From NCBI GenBank assembly GCA_031257565.1, contig JAIROL010000294.1, forward strand, positions 1-46,642: 46,642 bases of DNA, read 5' to 3'. A program made the position numbers and the translations under genes. The notes beneath the pieces are model-generated. The model had not been told where the DNA came from, did no database searches, and saw only the letters and a program-made list of their open reading frames with translations. Source of the stretch: Tannerella sp. GTDB taxonomy: Bacteria > Bacteroidota > Bacteroidia > Bacteroidales > Tannerellaceae. Positions 28,160-39,600 of this stretch are shown one piece after another. Numbering within the stretch: position 1 is the stretch's first letter; each line of letters begins with the position of its first letter.

Positions 28160-29542
28160 TTATTTTGTTCCGGATTTATAAGTTTTAAACCTTGTCATTA
28201 CTTCCTTTACATACCTGAACGTTTCTGTTCCACGCAGATATCCGTGTTTGCAAACCGGATCGTTATAATATTCCGGTTCGCTTTTTAATCTGATATATTC
28301 GGCCACATTATCATTCCATATAGCGGGGTTTTTTCCATATTTTGAAGCGAGACTGCGGGCGTCTGTAACATGGCCGCTACCGGCATTATAAGACGCCAGA
28401 GTGAATTTGATTTTTTCATCTCCTTCCATATCTGAAAAATATTTACTAAAAGAAATAAGACATTTTACGCCTGCCTGTATGGATATTTCCGGATTATCAA
28501 GACTATCGGGCGAAAAGCCCAGATTTCGCGCGGTTCGGGGCATTATTCCCATAAGTCCTTTTGCGCCTGCCCATGATTCCAGGCGATTGTGGAATCTTGA
28601 TTCCTGATATGCGATGGACGCCAGCAACTGCCAGTCCCATCCGATTTCCGGCGCGTATTTTTTGAATAAACTGTCATAAGGAGAAATAGCTCCTTTTTTT
28701 ATGATGATGCTTCCTGAATAGAAATCCTCATCTTTGGACTGCTCGAAATAGCGTTTGGCGGCAGCTTTTAGTACAAACCCTTTGGATATGTTTGCAGCCC
28801 ATTCATTTACGGCTTCCGCCAGTTCAGGACAGTCTTTCCTGACAATCCATGACGTGCGTTGGGGAAAACTTATCGATAGCCGGATGTCGATATTACGATA
28901 ATAAGTGCGATTTAGTCTTGCGAGATTATTATCGCTGACGGTATAGCGTATTTCTCCGTCGGCGACCATTTCGATCAGATCTTCTGTAGTAACCGTGTCG
29001 CGTTCTATCTTTTTAATGATGATACCTCCTCCAAGTTCTGTATTCAGATTAATCAGGCGCTCATGAGATCTCGATTTATCTTTTACCCATATTTCTTTGC
29101 CGATCAGCTGTGTTACGTCTTTTGAAAGGGTATCTCCCTTTTCTGCCCGTTGTACGATCACAAGATGGTTTTGTTGCTCGACGCCGCAGAATAAATATTT
29201 ATTTTTCATCGTGTTATCCATTTGGATCGGGTATGCGACAATGTCGGCTTCGCCACTTTGGAGCATTTCTTCCAGGCGGGTTACATTTTCTGCTACTTTT
29301 ATGTTCAACTCAAGTCCGAGAGATTCGGCGAAATCGTCTATCAACTCGTATTCGTATCCCATCCGCTGTGTTTTATATATGAAATAAGAAGTAGAAGTAT
29401 TCAGTGTTACAGCCGTAAGCTCGCCTTTTTCCTTTATTAATTGCAAGTTTGTTATGACCGTTTTCATATCTTTCTTATTTGAAAGACTACAGGCCGATAA
29501 CATTATACAAAACAAACTGAAAAGGAGCATATTTGTTTTCAT
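28160..29542 (-). CDS. membrane-bound lytic murein transglycosylase F-like lipoprotein
   Basis: Lipobox LSAC; solute-binding-like N-domain; SLT domain LLASIAYQESRFHNRLESWAGAKGLMGIMPRTARNLG. Confidence 0.9.
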   Translation of the reverse strand: MKTNMLLFSLFCIMLSACSLSNKKDMKTVITNLQLIKEKGELTAVTLNTSTSYFIYKTQRMGYEYELIDDFAESLGLELNIKVAENVTRLEEMLQSGEADIVAYPIQMDNTMKNKYLFCGVEQQNHLVIVQRAEKGDTLSKDVTQLIGKEIWVKDKSRSHERLINLNTELGGGIIIKKIERDTVTTEDLIEMVADGEIRYTVSDNNLARLNRTYYRNIDIRLSISFPQRTSWIVRKDCPELAEAVNEWAANISKGFVLKAAAKRYFEQSKDEDFYSGSIIIKKGAISPYDSLFKKYAPEIGWDWQLLASIAYQESRFHNRLESWAGAKGLMGIMPRTARNLGFSPDSLDNPEISIQAGVKCLISFSKYFSDMEGDEKIKFTLASYNAGSGHVTDARSLASKYGKNPAIWNDNVAEYIRLKSEPEYYNDPVCKHGYLRGTETFRYVKEVMTRFKTYKSGTK

Positions 29543-29552
29543 CTCACTGTTT

Positions 29553-30971
29553 TTACGGATACTTATTCAACGTCAACAGGGCTACGTTTTCGACGTGATG
29601 AGTATGCGGAAACATATCTACCGGTTGCACCTTGCATACGCGGTAACGTGTACTCAGACGATTCAGATCGCGCGCCTGCGTGGCCGGATTACAACTTACA
29701 TAGACTATACGTTCCGGCGCTGCGGCAAGTATTGTATCTGTTACGTCGTCGTGCATACCCGAACGGGGAGGGTCGGTAATGATAACATCCGGTTTTCCGT
29801 GCATGGCAATAAACTCAGGCGTCAGAAGATCTTTCATGTCGCCTGCAAAAAAGACTGTATTGTCCAGATTGTTGAGTTCGGCATTTATCTTCGCATCTTC
29901 AATCGCTTCCGGAACATATTCAATTCCAATAACTTTTCCGGCATTACGGGCAATAAAATTTGCGATGGTTCCTGTACCGGCGTATAAATCGTATACCGTT
30001 TCGTTTCCCGTCAATCCGGCAAATTCGCGGGTAATAGAGTATAATTTGTATGCTTGCCGACTGTTTGTCTGATAAAATGATTTGGGGCCGACTTTGAATT
30101 GCAGGTCGTTCATTTTTTCAATCAGATGATCTTTTCCGTGGAAAAGCTGAACTTCAAGATCGGTTATCGTGTCATTGCATTTTCCATTTATTACGTATAA
30201 TAAGGAGGTTATTTCAGGAAAGTTTTCTTTTACGGCATTGAGCAGGGCTTTTCGTTTTTCACTGTCATCTTCGAAAAAAACTACGATAATCATTATTTCG
30301 CCGACGGAAGAGGTGCGAACAATCAGTGTCCGGATAAATCCGGTTTGTGCGCGGAGGTCGAAAAAGGAATATTTGCGCATTATGCAAAAATCCCTTATAT
30401 ACAAGCGAATGCGGTTTGATATATCGTCCTGTAACCAGCATTTGTGAATATCCAGTACTTTGTCAAATTTGCCTGGTATATGAAAGCCTGCGCCATCGAG
30501 GCGGATATCTTCGGTTTTAGCATCAAATTCTTCGGTTGTAAACCAGCGTTTGTTGGAGAATGTAAATTCCAGCTTGTTCCGGTAGAAGACTTTTTGTTCG
30601 GAACCGGCTATTGGTAAAACCTCTCCCAAGTCAACCTTTCCTATCCGCGCGAGGTTATCCGTTACCTGCTTCTGTTTATATCGCAGTTGCGCCTCGTAAG
30701 GGAGATGTTGCCATTTACATCCGCCGCAAGTGGAAAAGTGTTCACAGAACGGCTCTGTGCGTTCGGTCGCATATTTGTGGAATTTAATGGCGCGTCCTTC
30801 AGCATAACTGTTTTTTTTGCGCGTAAGTTGAATATCCACAATATCGCCCGGCGCAACCCATGGTACAAAAATGACCCGATCATTTACTTTGGCTATAGCC
30901 ATCCCTTCGGCAGCTACGTCCGTAATCTCTATTTCCTCCAGTATTGGTAACGGTTTCTTTTTGCGTCTCAA
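29553..30971 (-). CDS. rlmD: 23S rRNA (uracil-C5)-methyltransferase RlmD/RumA-like
   Basis: CEHFSTCGGCKWQHLPYEAQLRYKQ; YDLYAGTGTIANFIA; IITDPPRSGMHD; YVSCNPATQARDL. Confidence 0.92.
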   Translation of the reverse strand: MRRKKKPLPILEEIEITDVAAEGMAIAKVNDRVIFVPWVAPGDIVDIQLTRKKNSYAEGRAIKFHKYATERTEPFCEHFSTCGGCKWQHLPYEAQLRYKQKQVTDNLARIGKVDLGEVLPIAGSEQKVFYRNKLEFTFSNKRWFTTEEFDAKTEDIRLDGAGFHIPGKFDKVLDIHKCWLQDDISNRIRLYIRDFCIMRKYSFFDLRAQTGFIRTLIVRTSSVGEIMIIVVFFEDDSEKRKALLNAVKENFPEITSLLYVINGKCNDTITDLEVQLFHGKDHLIEKMNDLQFKVGPKSFYQTNSRQAYKLYSITREFAGLTGNETVYDLYAGTGTIANFIARNAGKVIGIEYVPEAIEDAKINAELNNLDNTVFFAGDMKDLLTPEFIAMHGKPDVIITDPPRSGMHDDVTDTILAAAPERIVYVSCNPATQARDLNRLSTRYRVCKVQPVDMFPHTHHVENVALLTLNKYP

Positions 30972-31000
30972 AGCAGTCTGTTTTATGATTGATTATTGGG

Positions 31001-31031
31001 CAAAGGTAATGCAAGCGGGGAAGAATGCAAA
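31001..31031 (-). promoter_or_regulatory. Bacteroidota-type promoter TTTG-N19-TACCTTTG upstream of rlmD
   Basis: caaaggta 31001-31008 and caaa 31028-31031. Confidence 0.65.
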
Positions 31032-31177
31032 ATAATTTTACATTGAAACCCTTTTCTCAATTCGGTTAGCGCTTTCACGGGAAATCATTTACGATAGAGG
31101 CGGAAAAGGGAAAAAGGCGATCCCGGGCGTAAAAATCCTCATCCCGGACATCCCGAAAAAAACGGGATGATTCGTAA

Positions 31178-31888
31178 TCACACAAATTTCTCCCGTTTCT
31201 GGAGATTCAGTAGACCTGTCATAAGAAAAACTATTCCGCCGACCGATAAAAAGAGACGGCTCTTAATGATTGTATTCTGCCAGATCACAGGATGAATATC
31301 TCTTGGTATGGAAAACGGATTCAGAAAAACATTCCAAAAAGAATTACGGATCGCACTATTGGCATTCATAAAGATAAAAAATACCAGGCCCAGTATAATC
31401 ATAATAACTGCCGTACCATTGCCGCTCCGCGTAATCGTGGAAAACATAAATGCCAGATTACCGAAAAACAACATGGGAAAAATGAGCTGTGCCGCCATTT
31501 CGAATATATTGACGGGATACAGCAATAAACGGGCTACATAAGCAAATACGACAAGGATAAAATAATCCGCCACATAGACCATCAGCATGCGAAGCCCCCA
31601 TACCTTATAACGATAATTGGGTATACCGAAAATAATTTCAAGGATACGGTTATCTTCATCATTCTGAATGCCGAAAACAACCGGATAAAATATCAGCAGC
31701 AAACAGGGGAACAACAACAAATCATAGATTGAACCCTCGTTTATTTCCTCTCTGTTCCATGCCTGTTGAAACATGAAAAAAGCAAAAAATGCAAAAGCGG
31801 CCAGCAAAAACCAGAAGAATTTACCGGCGAATATAATCTTCAGGTTATATCGTACAACTCTATTTATCAGCGTTATGTATTTTTTCAT
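31178..31888 (-). CDS. ABC-2-like transporter permease protein
   Basis: 236 aa, six hydrophobic segments; YPVVFGIQNDEDNRILEIIFGIPNYRYKVWGLRM; directly follows an ABC ATPase domain. Confidence 0.75.
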   Translation of the reverse strand: MKKYITLINRVVRYNLKIIFAGKFFWFLLAAFAFFAFFMFQQAWNREEINEGSIYDLLLFPCLLLIFYPVVFGIQNDEDNRILEIIFGIPNYRYKVWGLRMLMVYVADYFILVVFAYVARLLLYPVNIFEMAAQLIFPMLFFGNLAFMFSTITRSGNGTAVIMIILGLVFFIFMNANSAIRNSFWNVFLNPFSIPRDIHPVIWQNTIIKSRLFLSVGGIVFLMTGLLNLQKREKFV

Positions 31889-31891
31889 AGG

Positions 31892-34800
31892 TTACATGTT
31901 TTTCAACAAACATAAGTAAGCGTCTTCCAGGTTTGCTTCTACCTGTACGGCGTCGGCATAAGGTTGTTCTTTTGACAGATAACGTACCTGTATCATATCG
32001 CCTTCCTGAATGTTATATACCACAAGAGACTTATCCAACTGACTTTCAAACGACTCTTTGTCTATCAGGAACTGCCATACTTTACCGACGGCCATACCGA
32101 CCATGCCAACCGGTTCGCCGAAATATTTCAATTCGCCTTTATTAATTACGACGACCTGATTACAAGAGCTTGAAATATCTTCGATGATATGCGTGGAAAA
32201 GATAACCACACGATCTTTACTCAATTCGACCAACAAGTTCCGGAAACGGATACGTTCACGCGGGTCAAGACCGGCCGTCGGTTCATCTACCACCAGGATA
32301 CGTGGCAAATGCAACAATATCAACGCAATACCGATACGTTGTTTCATGCCTCCGGAGAAAGAGCCGATTTTATCGTCTTTCCGTTCGTACATATGAACAG
32401 CTTTCAGCACATATTCCAGACGCTCATTTCGCATTTTTCCATCCGTTAATCCTTTCATGATTGCCTGATAATCCAGAAATTCCCAGGACGACATATTTTC
32501 ATAAGCGCCAAATTCCTGCGGAAGAAATCCGATAAGGCTCTGCAATTCTTCGCGATAGATGCGCGTATCCAATCCGTTAATCCATATACTACCGTAACTC
32601 TGTTCGAAAATACCTGTAACAATACGCATCAGTGTGGATTTTCCGGCTCCGTTAGGTCCAAGTAAGCCGAACATACCTGTTTTTATATCAAAAGATACTC
32701 CGCGCAACGCTTTAAACGGACGACGGCGTTTTCCGATTAGCGGAACGCTCTTCGCCATACGGAAGTAAGAACGACGGAGACCGGCAAAACGACCGCTTAC
32801 CCGCTCAATATTGATATCCTTCTCATACAAATACCGGGAAGTAATGTATATTGCTATACCTACGGCCCACAAGAAGCCAATGATTGCCGTCATGGGGAGA
32901 TTATCCAACTTTTTGTACATCCCGAATAAAATCAGCGGAGGAATACTCCAGAATATAATGCGATTGATATACTTCACAGCCCTGCTTCCTGAAAAACGAT
33001 AGAACAGATAGGTTCTGATTTTACGCCATAAGTATAAAGTAGAGGCATAAATGGCAAAAGATAAAAAGAAACTCCACAGCTTATTCTCAACATAGAAATA
33101 GGTGAAGTAAATGCCAAATCCCCATAATACAAACTGCCAGCTGACGCCGATAAAGTCTTTCAGCGAATGATATTCGCTGCTTAAGCCCAAACGCTTACGC
33201 AGTTCCAACCCGCTGTTCCACTGACGCGAAAAACGTCCTGCACGGTCATAGACTTTCACCAGGTTTCTCACAACAATATGTATTTCCTGCTCCTTATCGA
33301 CCACATCCGATTTGGCGCGCCGCAAACTCGTCTGTGCAAAATACGTCACCCCGGGCACAAGAATAACAAGCGCAACAAGATAGAACGACTGCCACAACAG
33401 TTCGTCGATGTATAAATAGATACAGGCTATCCCAACGACTATAAGAATAAGATGCAACGCCTTCATCTTGCGTGATAAAGCGCGATACCAGACTAGCGTA
33501 TTTTCCAGTCCCATGGCAACCGTAGGAATAATCGCCAATGTCAGTAATGTTGAAAAAGCAAGTCCTCCGATAACGGTAATGGCGAAAGGCGCGCCGATAG
33601 CTCCGGCATATTCCGAATCGCCCATTGCCAGCGGAAGCATCGCTATGATAGTCGTGATACTGGTAATCAATATCGGACGTATACGCGACAACCCCGCCGT
33701 CATCAAGGCTCGCTCACGACGAAAGCCGCGCTTTCGCAATATATTAGCGTAATCGATCAATATAATGCCGTTATTTACAACAACTCCCAACAATATCAGG
33801 AAACCGGTTAGCGTATTAGCGCTCAACAGGCTGTTTCCTGTCATCAATAAAGCCAATAACGAACCGATTGCCGCCAAAGGTATGGAGAACAATAATACAA
33901 ATGGAGTCGATACGGATTCGAAAACGCAGGCCAGTATCATGAATATCAGGATAAAGGCCGCGACGATAAGAAATTTGAAGTCTGCAAACCGGTCTTCTTC
34001 ATGTATCACTTCAATGGCCACGCCCGAAGGCAAATTATAATTCGCGACTAACTGGTCTATATCCGCACGATACCCTTCCAGCAGAGACTTGGACTGTTCG
34101 ACGCTACGGATAAAATTATATCGTACTTCAAGCTGCTTGTCCTGATTAACGCGCGTTATACGCGAACGACCAAACGCCCTGTTTACTGTAGCGATATCTT
34201 TCAGGCTATGCAGGCCGCCATTTGCGTTCGCTATCTGTATCGCTTCAAGGTCGCCTATCGTCTTTTGTTTCTTTTGTTCCTCTTCTTCTTCTTCTTCCGG
34301 CGTTTTGTCACGGATAATGATATCATAAGACTCTTCGCCTACTTTGAAGGTAGTACCCGACGAGTATTCCGTATTCAAGTCTGCCAATCCTGCGGTTATA
34401 TTGGCGCGCGTTATCTCATAAGAAGTAAGCAGAATCTGGTCAAAATTCAGGCGTACCTCCGGCTGGCGGCGCGTATAGGAGACCCATGAATTACGAATAA
34501 AATCCTGTTCGTCCAGATAATAACGTATATCTTCGGCAACAAGTTGCATCATATCATAATCGGAACCTTTAATAACAACGCGTTCCTGATTATCGCCAAT
34601 ACCCAGCAAACTCATAAACGCAACCATTCCTCCCATATTTCCGCCCCTGTTCTGTCCGCCTGTCGCATCCGATACGTATATTTCAGCGCCTTCCACATTC
34701 GGCATTTTCGATTGAACGTCGGACTTAATTTCGGAAATACTTCGTTTACCTATCTTCTGATAATTTTCCTGCAAGACAAACGTCAACACGGCCTCTTCTT

Positions 34801-36586
34801 CATTGATGCGACTAATAACATCTTTCTTTTCCGGTATTTCACTCAAGCGCTCTTCCAATACTTTTACCACTCTATCCGTACTTTCCAGCGTGCTTCCCGT
34901 ACGCATTGTCACATAAACGTTAAAGCGGTCGGATTCCACTTCCTGATTCTGCTGTACGGTTGTTGCCAACGAAAATACAAGCGTTACGAAAAGCAGCGCA
35001 ATCGCGCCGAAAATCGTTACTCCCGGATTGCGCATACAACTCTTGAGAAGAACGAGATATATCTGTACAGGACGTTGCGACAAAGAAACCTTTTCATAAA
35101 AGACGCTGCCGCTCTTCTTATTACGCAGTATGACATACGCCGTCATGGGAATAAACAATAGCGCAACGGCCATAGATACCAGAAGCGTGGAAATAATAGA
35201 AACTCCGATATGATTACCAATGAGTTTTATCATAAAATTATCCGTGAAAACAAAAGGGATAAAAACGGTGATGGTCGTAAGGGTAGCCGCGACAATCGAA
35301 CGCCAAACCTCCGAAGCGCCCTGCGTAACGGAATGTTTGGGCGAAGATCCCGCCCCGGACAGCCGGTAAATATTTTCAAGCACGACGACGCTATTATCTA
35401 ACAACATCCCGACAGCAAGCGCCATTCCGACAAGCGTAAGACTGTTTATGGATATTCCCGCCGCATAAAAGAAATTAAAAGCCGTATATACGGATATCGG
35501 TATAGATAATGCGATAAAAAATACCAATCGTATGTTTTTAAGGAAAAACCATAATACAATAATAGCCAGCAACCCGCCAACCAAAGCCAGGTCAATAATC
35601 TGGTTGATATTGTTTTCCATTATTTCAGCGGTATTGGAATCGATGACAATCTCAACATCCATACTTTCCAGACGCTTATTCAGCTTGTCGATAACATCTA
35701 TCGTACGATGCGACAAATCGATCAGATTCGCCTGCGCGTCGTTCACCAGCGAGACCGAGATGGCTTCTTTTCCATTCACGCGGCTGAATGATGTTTCTTC
35801 TTTCAGGTCAAAGAATATAGTCGCCACATCTTTCAACAATACGGGTCCGGAGGCCACTACAATATTTTCAAGATCCGATACTTTGGTATATGATGAATTG
35901 ACATGGACAAAAAACTGGCTGTCTGATTCTTTCACATTGCCGACAAACGCTTTTTCCTGCGTATTACTGTTCAACAGGACGCTTATTCTTGAAGTAGTAA
36001 GGTTTAATGCTTTACATACTTCTTTATCCAGGCGGATTTCAATCGCTTTTCCCCGTCCGCCATACACATTCGCCGCCGCTACGCCATCAATATTTTCCAG
36101 TTCTGCGGTTATCTTTTCATCGACAACATTACGTACGCGGTCAACGCCCCCCGACCCACGCACCTGAAGCGTCATAAAGTTATTAGCCATCATTGCCATA
36201 TCCACTTTCTGAACACGCACAACAAAACCATCCGGAAGCGATGCGGATACTTCTTTCATCTTTTCCTCCAGTTTCAATGATGTAGCTTTGAAGTTAACAT
36301 TACTCTTAAAATCAATCTGTATGGAGGACTGGCGACTGCTTATCTCCGACTGTATTTTATCAACGCCTCCGATTGAGCTGATCGCGCCTTCAAGAGGAAT
36401 GATAACTTCCGATTCCACATAGGAAGGATCCATCTCCTGTTGCGAATTGACGGATACGAACAACATCGGCAGTTCCGCGTTAGGCAATAACTCTACGGGC
36501 AATTGCTTATACGACACATACCCAAGCAGGGTAAGCGCTATAAACAACATCGTTATTGTGATTCTTCTATTTAACAGAAAATTCAT
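31892..36586 (-). CDS. RND efflux permease fused to a C-terminal ABC transporter ATPase domain (1564 aa)
   Basis: N-terminal full RND permease (NRRITITMLFIALTLLGYVSYKQLPVELLPNAELP ... VVNNGIILIDYANILRKRG); C-terminal GLLGPNGAGKST (Walker A), SFSGGMKQRIGIA (signature), ILVVDEPTAGLDPRER (Walker B), FSTHIIEDI (H-loop) in the same open frame. Confidence 0.93.
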   Translation of the reverse strand: MNFLLNRRITITMLFIALTLLGYVSYKQLPVELLPNAELPMLFVSVNSQQEMDPSYVESEVIIPLEGAISSIGGVDKIQSEISSRQSSIQIDFKSNVNFKATSLKLEEKMKEVSASLPDGFVVRVQKVDMAMMANNFMTLQVRGSGGVDRVRNVVDEKITAELENIDGVAAANVYGGRGKAIEIRLDKEVCKALNLTTSRISVLLNSNTQEKAFVGNVKESDSQFFVHVNSSYTKVSDLENIVVASGPVLLKDVATIFFDLKEETSFSRVNGKEAISVSLVNDAQANLIDLSHRTIDVIDKLNKRLESMDVEIVIDSNTAEIMENNINQIIDLALVGGLLAIIVLWFFLKNIRLVFFIALSIPISVYTAFNFFYAAGISINSLTLVGMALAVGMLLDNSVVVLENIYRLSGAGSSPKHSVTQGASEVWRSIVAATLTTITVFIPFVFTDNFMIKLIGNHIGVSIISTLLVSMAVALLFIPMTAYVILRNKKSGSVFYEKVSLSQRPVQIYLVLLKSCMRNPGVTIFGAIALLFVTLVFSLATTVQQNQEVESDRFNVYVTMRTGSTLESTDRVVKVLEERLSEIPEKKDVISRINEEEAVLTFVLQENYQKIGKRSISEIKSDVQSKMPNVEGAEIYVSDATGGQNRGGNMGGMVAFMSLLGIGDNQERVVIKGSDYDMMQLVAEDIRYYLDEQDFIRNSWVSYTRRQPEVRLNFDQILLTSYEITRANITAGLADLNTEYSSGTTFKVGEESYDIIIRDKTPEEEEEEEQKKQKTIGDLEAIQIANANGGLHSLKDIATVNRAFGRSRITRVNQDKQLEVRYNFIRSVEQSKSLLEGYRADIDQLVANYNLPSGVAIEVIHEEDRFADFKFLIVAAFILIFMILACVFESVSTPFVLLFSIPLAAIGSLLALLMTGNSLLSANTLTGFLILLGVVVNNGIILIDYANILRKRGFRRERALMTAGLSRIRPILITSITTIIAMLPLAMGDSEYAGAIGAPFAITVIGGLAFSTLLTLAIIPTVAMGLENTLVWYRALSRKMKALHLILIVVGIACIYLYIDELLWQSFYLVALVILVPGVTYFAQTSLRRAKSDVVDKEQEIHIVVRNLVKVYDRAGRFSRQWNSGLELRKRLGLSSEYHSLKDFIGVSWQFVLWGFGIYFTYFYVENKLWSFFLSFAIYASTLYLWRKIRTYLFYRFSGSRAVKYINRIIFWSIPPLILFGMYKKLDNLPMTAIIGFLWAVGIAIYITSRYLYEKDINIERVSGRFAGLRRSYFRMAKSVPLIGKRRRPFKALRGVSFDIKTGMFGLLGPNGAGKSTLMRIVTGIFEQSYGSIWINGLDTRIYREELQSLIGFLPQEFGAYENMSSWEFLDYQAIMKGLTDGKMRNERLEYVLKAVHMYERKDDKIGSFSGGMKQRIGIALILLHLPRILVVDEPTAGLDPRERIRFRNLLVELSKDRVVIFSTHIIEDISSSCNQVVVINKGELKYFGEPVGMVGMAVGKVWQFLIDKESFESQLDKSLVVYNIQEGDMIQVRYLSKEQPYADAVQVEANLEDAYLCLLKNM

Positions 36587-36610
36587 TCTTTTTCCTTCAC
36601 TCTGTTTATA

Positions 36611-39600
36611 TTATTGTTCCGTCTCCGGATGTGTTTTATTCACACGATGTTTCATCCGTTCAAAGACATAGTAAACGCACGGAATAACGACTAAGCTCAT
36701 CAGTGTCGAGGTAATCAAACCTCCGATAACGGCTATCGCCATCGACGAACGCAAAGCGGCCCCTTCCCCAATATTAAATGACATTGGCAACAATGCCAGG
36801 ATGGTTGTCAAACTTGTCATAATAATAGGACGGATACGCTGTTGTCCGGCCTGTACAATGGCGTCCGTAAGACTCTTCTCTGTTTTCAGCTGATTAATGC
36901 GTCCTACCAGAATAATTGAGTTATTTACTGCAATACCGGTCAGCATGATAATACCGATAACGCCCATTATATTGATTGTCGTACCTGTAATCAGAAACAT
37001 CAGGATAGCGCCGACAAGAGCAAGCGGTATCGTCAACAGGATTGTGAACGGATGCAACAACGACTCAAACTGAGACGCCAGCACCATATAAACAAGTACT
37101 ACGGACAAAAGCAATGCAAACATAAGACTGCTCATCGACTCCTGACGTTTTTCTTCTTCTCCCGTAACGGTAATCGAATAATTTGCCGGAAGATTTATTT
37201 CACGAACAGCCTGACGTATCTGTTGAGCAACCTTATCCAGTGATTTGCCGGCATCTTTATCGGCCAGGACCTTATTAATGCGGCTCTGGTTCCGGCGGAA
37301 AATCTCTTTCGGGGCCAACGAGCTTTCAATTGTCGCTATTTCACGCAAACGAAATTCCTGATTTCCGTTTTTGATAATGATATCTTGCAAATCTTTCACC
37401 GTAACATCCGGTACTTTTATTACGATATCGCGCATCTCTCCTTTATAATCCATTTTCCCGACGTCGCGTCCCTGCAACTGTTGTTTAAGTTGCTCAATAA
37501 CCGTCGAAACAGTAATATTATTAATTCCCGCCATGGTACGATCGATAGAAACGATTAGTTCGGGAGCTCCGTCCGCCATCGACGATTTGATATTGTAGAT
37601 ACCGTCTATCGCTTCCATTCTTATCAGGACTTCGTCCGTAATAGCAGCAATCTCATCCAAATCTTCGCCTTTCACTTCAACAACTATCGGCGCATCTTCA
37701 TCTCCGAACAACGAACTTAAAGAATTATCTTCCTGCTTAAATGCAAGCTCCAGTCCTTCAATATTATTCGTGGCTTCGACAAAACGCGCTATAACCGTTT
37801 CCGGAGGTAATGGCGACGATTTCGACAAGACTACTTTCATCATAGCCGTATGCTCGCCTTCGAAGACTTCGTTTTCCGACGAACCTTCGCCAACATGACT
37901 GTACACCGTACATAAACTATCTCCGCTTATCGTATTAATCAGATACTCCAGATTACTAACGACTACGTTGGTACGCTCTATACGCGTACCTTCCGGCAAC
38001 TTTGCCGATATCGAAAATGCGCGACTTTCGGAACGGGGAAGAAACTCCGTTCCCACAAACGGAAGAAAGATTATCGTACCTGTTAACAACAATACGGAAA
38101 TTCCGATTATCATCCAGCGACGTTTCAATAAAGAGGACAACGCATCGCTATACCATTTAAACCGGATAGAATTTGTTTCTGTCTTCACATTTTTCCGCCC
38201 GGATAATTTATCATACAACATCGGTATCACAAGTAAAGCGACAAACAACGATGATATCAGCGAAAATGCAACCGTCCATGCCTGATCTTTAAACAATTCC
38301 CCCGAAGCGCCGTGAAGATAGACTATCGGCAGAAAAACTACGATCGTAGTCAGCGTAGAGGCAGTAACGGCTCCCGATACTTCCGATGTGCCCGTGATAA
38401 TCGACTCATTCCGGCTAAGTCCGCGTTCATGGTTCCGAAAAATACTTTCTATCACAACAATTGCATTGTCGACAAGCATACCTCCGCCTAATGCCAGGCC
38501 GCTTAAAGTCATCACATTAAGCGTCAAACCGTTAAAGTACATCAGATTAAATGTAGCAATAATAGATACCGGAATAGACAAACTGACTATCAGTGTCGTT
38601 CCGATGCGGCGAAGAAAAACGAACAACACCAGTACGGCAAGAACCATACCCAGGACCGCGCTGCTTTTAACCTCGTCAATCGCCTGTTTTATAAATGTTC
38701 CCTGATTACCGACGACCTGAAATTTATAGCCCGGCAACGCCTGCTCGATAGTACCCAGTTGACGGGCGATAAGGTCTACCACCCGCACCGTATTATATTG
38801 CATTTCCTTGTAAATAGACAATCCGATGCAACGTTCCCCGTTGATACGGACAATATTTTCAGGACGCGCGTTTTCAAATTTTACGGTAGCCACTTCCCGC
38901 AGATACAAAGGAGCTTTACTGTTGCTTTCGGATGAAGCGGAGTAGGAGGAGGATGAACCGGTTGCAGCGTTTGTTCCCGTCGCGGACGCTTCTGTCGATT
39001 TATAACTGACAATCAGGTTTTCAAAATCAGCTTCGGAGGTAAACAGCGATGAACTTTTCACCAGATACTGCAAACCGAGTTCACTCACGCGCCCTCCTGA
39101 AATGCTCTGATTATTAGCTTCTATCCGTGAAGATATATCTTCCATTGTCAACCCGAACGCGCTTAACTTATAGGGGTCTGTTTTTATGGTCAGCACAGGA
39201 AGTTCCTGTCCGGAAAGCGACACTTCGGCCACGCCTTCGAGACGTATCAGTTCATTTCGGATATAACTCTCCGCCATTTTGCGTAATTCCGCCATATCCG
39301 TTATAGAACGGTGGGACATGGCAACAAGTACTACCGGCGCGGTATTAGGGTCATGTTGCGTAATATTGACAGACTCGATATCCGTATTCCGGGAAAAGGG
39401 ACTCATCGCTTTCTGAAGATCGAGAAAAGCCTCATCCATATCTTTGTTCTGGACATACTCAACCGTGATACGCGCGGAGCCGGCTTTAATAACCGACGAC
39501 ACCTGTGTCACGTCGCTCTGACGTATGGCCATCGACTCCATGTTTTCCACAAACATTTTCTCGATTTCTTCCGGCGGACGCTCTCCCGCTTCAATCTCAA

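Noticed and set aside
34262-34310. Poly-Glu run (EEEEEEEQKKQK) in the RND part
   Set aside because: Short charged loop, insufficient to support a specific claim.
34544-36167. Plus-strand ORFs of ~200 aa opposite the RND-ABC fusion
   Set aside because: Antisense to a strongly supported coding sequence; composition not protein-like.
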